DNA from: Clostridia bacterium
GTDB lineage: Bacteria > Bacillota > Clostridia > Christensenellales > Borkfalkiaceae
Length of the DNA: 32,162 nt
Assembly: GCA_017646555.1 (NCBI GenBank)
Contig: JAGCMG010000151.1
Span: 1 to 32,162 of the forward strand
Direction of reading: 5' to 3'
Made by a program: the position numbers and the translations under genes. The notes beneath the pieces were generated by a model, which worked only from the letters and a program-made list of their open reading frames with translations, had not been told where the DNA came from and searched no databases. Below, piece after piece: positions 28,784 through 32,162 of this stretch (the first letter of the stretch is position 1; every line of letters begins with the position of its first letter).

Positions 28784-30610
28784 ATGAATTATATTTTAGT
28801 TGGTACGCCAAATAGTGGAAAGACTACGCTATTTAATAAACTCACGGGGCTAAGTGAAAAAACAGGTAACTTTGCAGGCATAACAGTAGAAGTTAAAAAA
28901 GCAAAAATAAAAAATAGTAAAAACGATTTTTTATTCGATTTACCAGGGACTTATTCGTTAAAAGGTTATTCAAACGAAGAAAGCGTTGCGTTAAAATTTT
29001 TAAGCAGTCAACGGGATGCTAAAATTATTGCAATAATAGACGGTACTCAGCCGTTAAAAAGTTTACGGCTTGTTAGCGAACTTACCACTTTAAATATTCC
29101 AATTACGCTTGCCGTAAATTTTATAGACGAGTTAAGCGTAAAAATATCGGAATACTTAACCTTGCTTGAAAACATTTTTAAGGTTAAAGTTGTTGGAATT
29201 TCGGCAAAAAAAGGTAAAAATCTAAAAGAGTTGCTTTTAGCAGTAGCAAAAAACGACGAAATGCCTAAAAAAATAGAATATCAATCGGCTTTTAATGGTT
29301 TAGAAAAAATAGCCAAAAACTTAACAACGAAAAAATCGGTAAAAAGTGAAAAGATGGATAAATTTTTATCAAGTGGCGTCGTTTCGCTTTTAATACTGTT
29401 TTTCGTTTTACTGTCAACTTTTTTGATTTCTAACGAAGTCGGTGGTGCGTTGTCGAAAAAGTTAAACGGTTTATTTTCTTACTTTACTACCGTCGTAAAA
29501 AACTATTTGAGCAAGCAAAAAGTAAATACCACGCTTAATAATTTTATGGTGGACGGAGTTCTATCGGGCGTGTTTTCCGTTGTAGAATTTTTACCGCAAG
29601 TAGTTTTAACCTACTTTTTCTTATCGCTATTTGAACAAACGGGGTATTCGGCACGAATAGCGTTCATCTTGCATAAACCTTTCAAAAAAGCAAAACTATC
29701 GGGTAAAGCAGTCGTTCCAATGCTGTCGGCTTGTGGTTGTGGTGTCAACGGCGTGCTTGCAACGCGAATTATTCCAGACGAGTGTGCGCGCTGTAAAACG
29801 CTAACCCTAGTTACCAACTTGCCGTGTGGGGCAAAGGTTGCCGTAATTCAGTTTTTATCGCAAAAATTTTTTAAGTTTCCCGCGCTTGTTTCGGCGCTTT
29901 GCTATATAATATCGATTTTATCAGTACCTATTTTTTCTTTTATTTTAGATAAATTAGAGATTTTTGGGCAAAGCGAAAACGGTTTAATAATGGAAATGCC
30001 CGTTTTAAGAACTCCGTCCATAAAAGAAACGGTGGTCATATTAATAAAAAAAGTAAAAGAATTTATATTAAAAGCGGGCACTATAATCGTTTTAATATCA
30101 ATTCTCGTTTGGTTTTTATCAAACTTTGACTTTTTCATAAAGCCGTCAACCACGGGGGGAATACTCTTTTCAGTAGGAAAAGCGCGATCGTTTATCTTTT
30201 ATCCGTTAGGTTTTTTTGGCGAAATAGCATCAAGTGGACTAATTTTAGGCTTTTTAGCAAAAGAGGCTGTTATAACAGCGTTTTCGTCCACCACGCTAAA
30301 CGGTATGTTTTTAACACCGTTTTCAGCATTTTCATATATAGTGTTTATATTGCTTTCCCCGCCTTGCTTATCGGCGCTTTTAACGATGAAAAAAGAACTA
30401 AAAAGCAACAAAAAATTTCTTAAAAGTGTAGCCGTGCAATTTTTCTTTTCGTATAGCGTTTCGCTACTAATTAATTTATTAGGAATAATAGTATACTTTT
30501 TTTCTTTGACTTTAAAAATAATTATAATAATTTTGATAATTTTTTCAATAATGCTTAAATATTTGTTTAAAAATCATATAAAAAATAAAATTATTAAAAA
30601 AACGGAATAA
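28784..30610 (+). CDS. FeoB-like ferrous iron transporter, divergent
   Basis: 608 residues from the ATG at 28784. This start puts MNYILVG directly before G1, as in FeoB; the frame extends 25 codons upstream into the terminator hairpin, and no Shine-Dalgarno is seen at either ATG. GTPase motifs: GTPNSGKTT (7-15), switch I Thr34 (GITVE), DLPG (52-55), NFID (112-115) and GISAKKG (138-144). The membrane domain has Gate-like segments GCGVNGVLATR (318-328) and PCGAKVAV (347-354), which differ from the usual GCNVPAIMATR and SCSARLPV, and several helices to the C-terminus. Substrate is probably Fe(II) or another divalent metal. No feoA is adjacent. It is followed by the pfl promoter and no clear terminator. 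Confidence 0.85.
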   Translation: MNYILVGTPNSGKTTLFNKLTGLSEKTGNFAGITVEVKKAKIKNSKNDFLFDLPGTYSLKGYSNEESVALKFLSSQRDAKIIAIIDGTQPLKSLRLVSELTTLNIPITLAVNFIDELSVKISEYLTLLENIFKVKVVGISAKKGKNLKELLLAVAKNDEMPKKIEYQSAFNGLEKIAKNLTTKKSVKSEKMDKFLSSGVVSLLILFFVLLSTFLISNEVGGALSKKLNGLFSYFTTVVKNYLSKQKVNTTLNNFMVDGVLSGVFSVVEFLPQVVLTYFFLSLFEQTGYSARIAFILHKPFKKAKLSGKAVVPMLSACGCGVNGVLATRIIPDECARCKTLTLVTNLPCGAKVAVIQFLSQKFFKFPALVSALCYIISILSVPIFSFILDKLEIFGQSENGLIMEMPVLRTPSIKETVVILIKKVKEFILKAGTIIVLISILVWFLSNFDFFIKPSTTGGILFSVGKARSFIFYPLGFFGEIASSGLILGFLAKEAVITAFSSTTLNGMFLTPFSAFSYIVFILLSPPCLSALLTMKKELKSNKKFLKSVAVQFFFSYSVSLLINLLGIIVYFFSLTLKIIIIILIIFSIMLKYLFKNHIKNKIIKKTE

Positions 30611-30625
30611 ATTGTGGTCAAATCC

Positions 30626-30654
30626 TTGTCAGTTACTATATCTTGTGGTATAAT
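30626..30654 (+). promoter_or_regulatory. Promoter of the pflA-pflB operon
   Basis: -35 TTGTCA (30626-30631), 17-bp spacer, -10 TATAAT (30649-30654), start expected near 30661; GAGGTAAG ribosome site at 30665. Confidence 0.8.
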
Positions 30655-30674
30655 ACTTTTACTCGAGGTAAGAT

Positions 30675-31388
30675 ATGGTAGAAGGATACATACATTCAAC
30701 AGAATCTTTCGGCACGGTTGACGGGCCGGGAATACGCTTTGTTTTTTTTCTTCAAGGCTGTCCTATGCGCTGTCAATATTGCCATAATCCAGATACTTGG
30801 GAATTTAAAAAAAACAATGCTATTTCAGTTGACAACGCCGTCAAAGAAGTCTTAAAATATAAGAACTATTTAACGGGTGGTGGCGTAACTTTTTCGGGGG
30901 GCGAACCACTTTGTCAAATTGATTTTATAACCCAAACTGCAAAAAAGTTAAAGCAAAACGGAATACATATAGCGATAGATACTTCGGGCGTAACTTTTGA
31001 CGGCAGTAAAAAGTATGACGAACTTATAAAGTATGTGGATTTATTCTTGCTTGACATAAAGCATATTGATAGTGAAAAACATCGCGAAATAACGGGTTTT
31101 TCTAACGAAAATACACTTAATTTTGCTAAATACTTAAATAAATATAATAAAGAGGTTTGGATTCGCTACGTGTTATGTGAAAATCTTTCCGATAGCGAAA
31201 CGGATTTAATAGACTTAAAAGAATTTATAAAAAATTTAACTTGCGTTAGTAGGGTTGAAGTATTGCCATACCACACGCTCGGTGTAAAAAAATACGAAAA
31301 GTTAGGCATTGACTACAAATTAAAGGGTGTCAATCCACCGTCAAAAGAAAAAATTCTTTGGGCGAAAAACTTTTTTAACGAAAAATAA
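30675..31388 (+). CDS. pflA: Pyruvate formate-lyase activating enzyme
   Basis: 237 residues, normal for PflA. Radical-SAM cluster CX3CX2C at Cys29, Cys33, Cys36 (GCPMRCQYCHNPDTW), the GGVTFSGGEP motif, and the DIKHIDSEKH region. It installs the glycyl radical on PflB using S-adenosylmethionine and a 4Fe-4S cluster, under anaerobic conditions. GAGGTAAG site before the ATG. It is first in a two-gene operon with pflB 12 nt downstream, the reverse of the Escherichia coli pflB-pflA order. Confidence 0.95.
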   Translation: MVEGYIHSTESFGTVDGPGIRFVFFLQGCPMRCQYCHNPDTWEFKKNNAISVDNAVKEVLKYKNYLTGGGVTFSGGEPLCQIDFITQTAKKLKQNGIHIAIDTSGVTFDGSKKYDELIKYVDLFLLDIKHIDSEKHREITGFSNENTLNFAKYLNKYNKEVWIRYVLCENLSDSETDLIDLKEFIKNLTCVSRVEVLPYHTLGVKKYEKLGIDYKLKGVNPPSKEKILWAKNFFNEK

Positions 31389-31400
31389 AAGGAGACTGTT

Positions 31401-32162
31401 ATGTACGAAGGATGGAACGGATTTAATCCAGGTAGATGGAACGATGAAATAGACGTTCGTGATTTTATACAAAAGAACTATACCGTTTACGAAGGCGATT
31501 CTGATTTTTTAGCGCCGGTCACTGCAGACTCTGAAAAATTATGGAAAGAAATTTGTGAACTTTCTAAACTTGAAAGGGAAAGAGGTGGTGTTTATAAAGC
31601 CGATACGGAAATCGTATCGACAATTTCAAGTCACGCGCCAGGCTATATAGATAAATCAATCGAAAAAATCGTTGGTTTACAAACTGACGAACCATTTAAG
31701 CGCGCATTACAACCTTTCGGTGGGATTAGAATGTCCGAGCAAGCGCTTGAAATGTACGGTTATAAATTAAGCGATAAGGTAAAGGACGCGTTCAAGTTAT
31801 ATAGAAAAACTCATAACGACGGCGTTTACGACGCATACACGCCAGAAATGCGTTTAGCAAGAAGCGCACACTTATTAACGGGTTTACCAGATACTTACGG
31901 TAGGGGTAGAATAATCGGCGATTATCGTCGTATTGCGCTTTACGGCGTTGATAGACTTATCGAAGCAAAGGAAAACGATAGATTAGTATTAAACGGCGAA
32001 ATGACGGAAGATTTAATTCGTCGCCGTGAAGAAGTAGCCGAACAAATCAAAGCGCTTAAAGAACTTAAAGTAATGGCGTTAAGTTACGGCGTAGATATAT
32101 CAAAACCTGCAAAAACGGCAAGGGACGCTATACAATTTTTATATTTAGGCTATCTCGGTGCA
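31401..32162 (+). CDS. pflB: Formate C-acetyltransferase (pyruvate formate-lyase), N-terminal part (3' end outside window)
   Basis: 254 codons open to the right edge, about one third of the roughly 750-residue enzyme. Diagnostic opening MYEGWNGFNPGRWNDEIDVRDFI, then DFLAPVT, GLQTDEPFKRALQPFGGIRM (split by normal variation), and GLPDTYGRGRIIGDYRR. The catalytic Cys-Cys and the glycyl-radical site lie beyond the window. It converts pyruvate plus CoA to acetyl-CoA plus formate in anaerobic metabolism. AAGGAGA site before the ATG; co-transcribed with pflA. Confidence 0.96.
   Translation, partial: MYEGWNGFNPGRWNDEIDVRDFIQKNYTVYEGDSDFLAPVTADSEKLWKEICELSKLERERGGVYKADTEIVSTISSHAPGYIDKSIEKIVGLQTDEPFKRALQPFGGIRMSEQALEMYGYKLSDKVKDAFKLYRKTHNDGVYDAYTPEMRLARSAHLLTGLPDTYGRGRIIGDYRRIALYGVDRLIEAKENDRLVLNGEMTEDLIRRREEVAEQIKALKELKVMALSYGVDISKPAKTARDAIQFLYLGYLGA

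Overview
The window reads as chromosomal DNA of a low-GC, Gram-positive, anaerobic Bacillota, most likely an uncultured Clostridia. The evidence is strong Shine-Dalgarno sites, near-consensus sigma-A promoters with 17-bp spacers, one fused S10-spc-alpha ribosomal cluster with adk-map-infA-rpmJ inside it, zinc forms of S14, S4, L36 and Adk, and a pyruvate formate-lyase pair. The taxon is inference; no rRNA is present.

Layout. (1) 2-2734: end of a plus-strand catabolic-looking operon with two short-chain dehydrogenases, a protein with the type I 3-dehydroquinate dehydratase fold but altered substrate-binding residues, and a quinone oxidoreductase-like MDR enzyme. (2) 2735-3795: no gene; a nested field of palindromic repeats with a period near 184 bp, flanked by two copies of a longer degenerate repeat. 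(3) 3796-9762: independent metabolic and envelope genes: gdhA, a nicotinamidase-like hydrolase with a YbaK deacylase (minus, apparently leaderless), a NodB-type deacetylase, a PH-domain membrane protein, a membrane-anchored alpha/beta hydrolase and cysK. Most have a recognisable promoter and hairpin terminator. (4) 9819-10057: tRNA-Gly(CCC)-tRNA-Leu(CAG) operon on the minus strand with promoter and terminator. (5) 10160-12556: SPFH/zinc-ribbon protein, DUF1858 protein and zinc-ribbon membrane protein, resembling the ydjI/ydjG pair of Bacillus.

(6) 12651-28655: a consensus promoter, a structured leader of about 230 nt containing an intrinsic terminator with a competing upstream pairing (candidate attenuator), then 30 genes on one strand from rpsJ to rplQ, closed by a strong terminator. 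Several intercistronic gaps that are normally short (rpsJ-rplC, rplF-rplR, map-infA, rpmJ-rpsM, rpsD-rpoA) are 90-160 nt long and contain pairable elements, suggesting internal regulation or processing. L17, L24 and L22 carry insertions or extensions. (7) 28703-32162: a second hairpin-plus-T-run, a divergent FeoB-like transporter, then pflA and the start of pflB behind a good promoter.

The most interesting items are the S10 leader attenuator, the altered dehydroquinase-like enzyme, the nested repeat field, the leaderless YbaK gene with overlapping divergent promoters, and the structured gaps inside the ribosomal cluster. I saw no CRISPR array, prophage, transposase or toxin-antitoxin pair.
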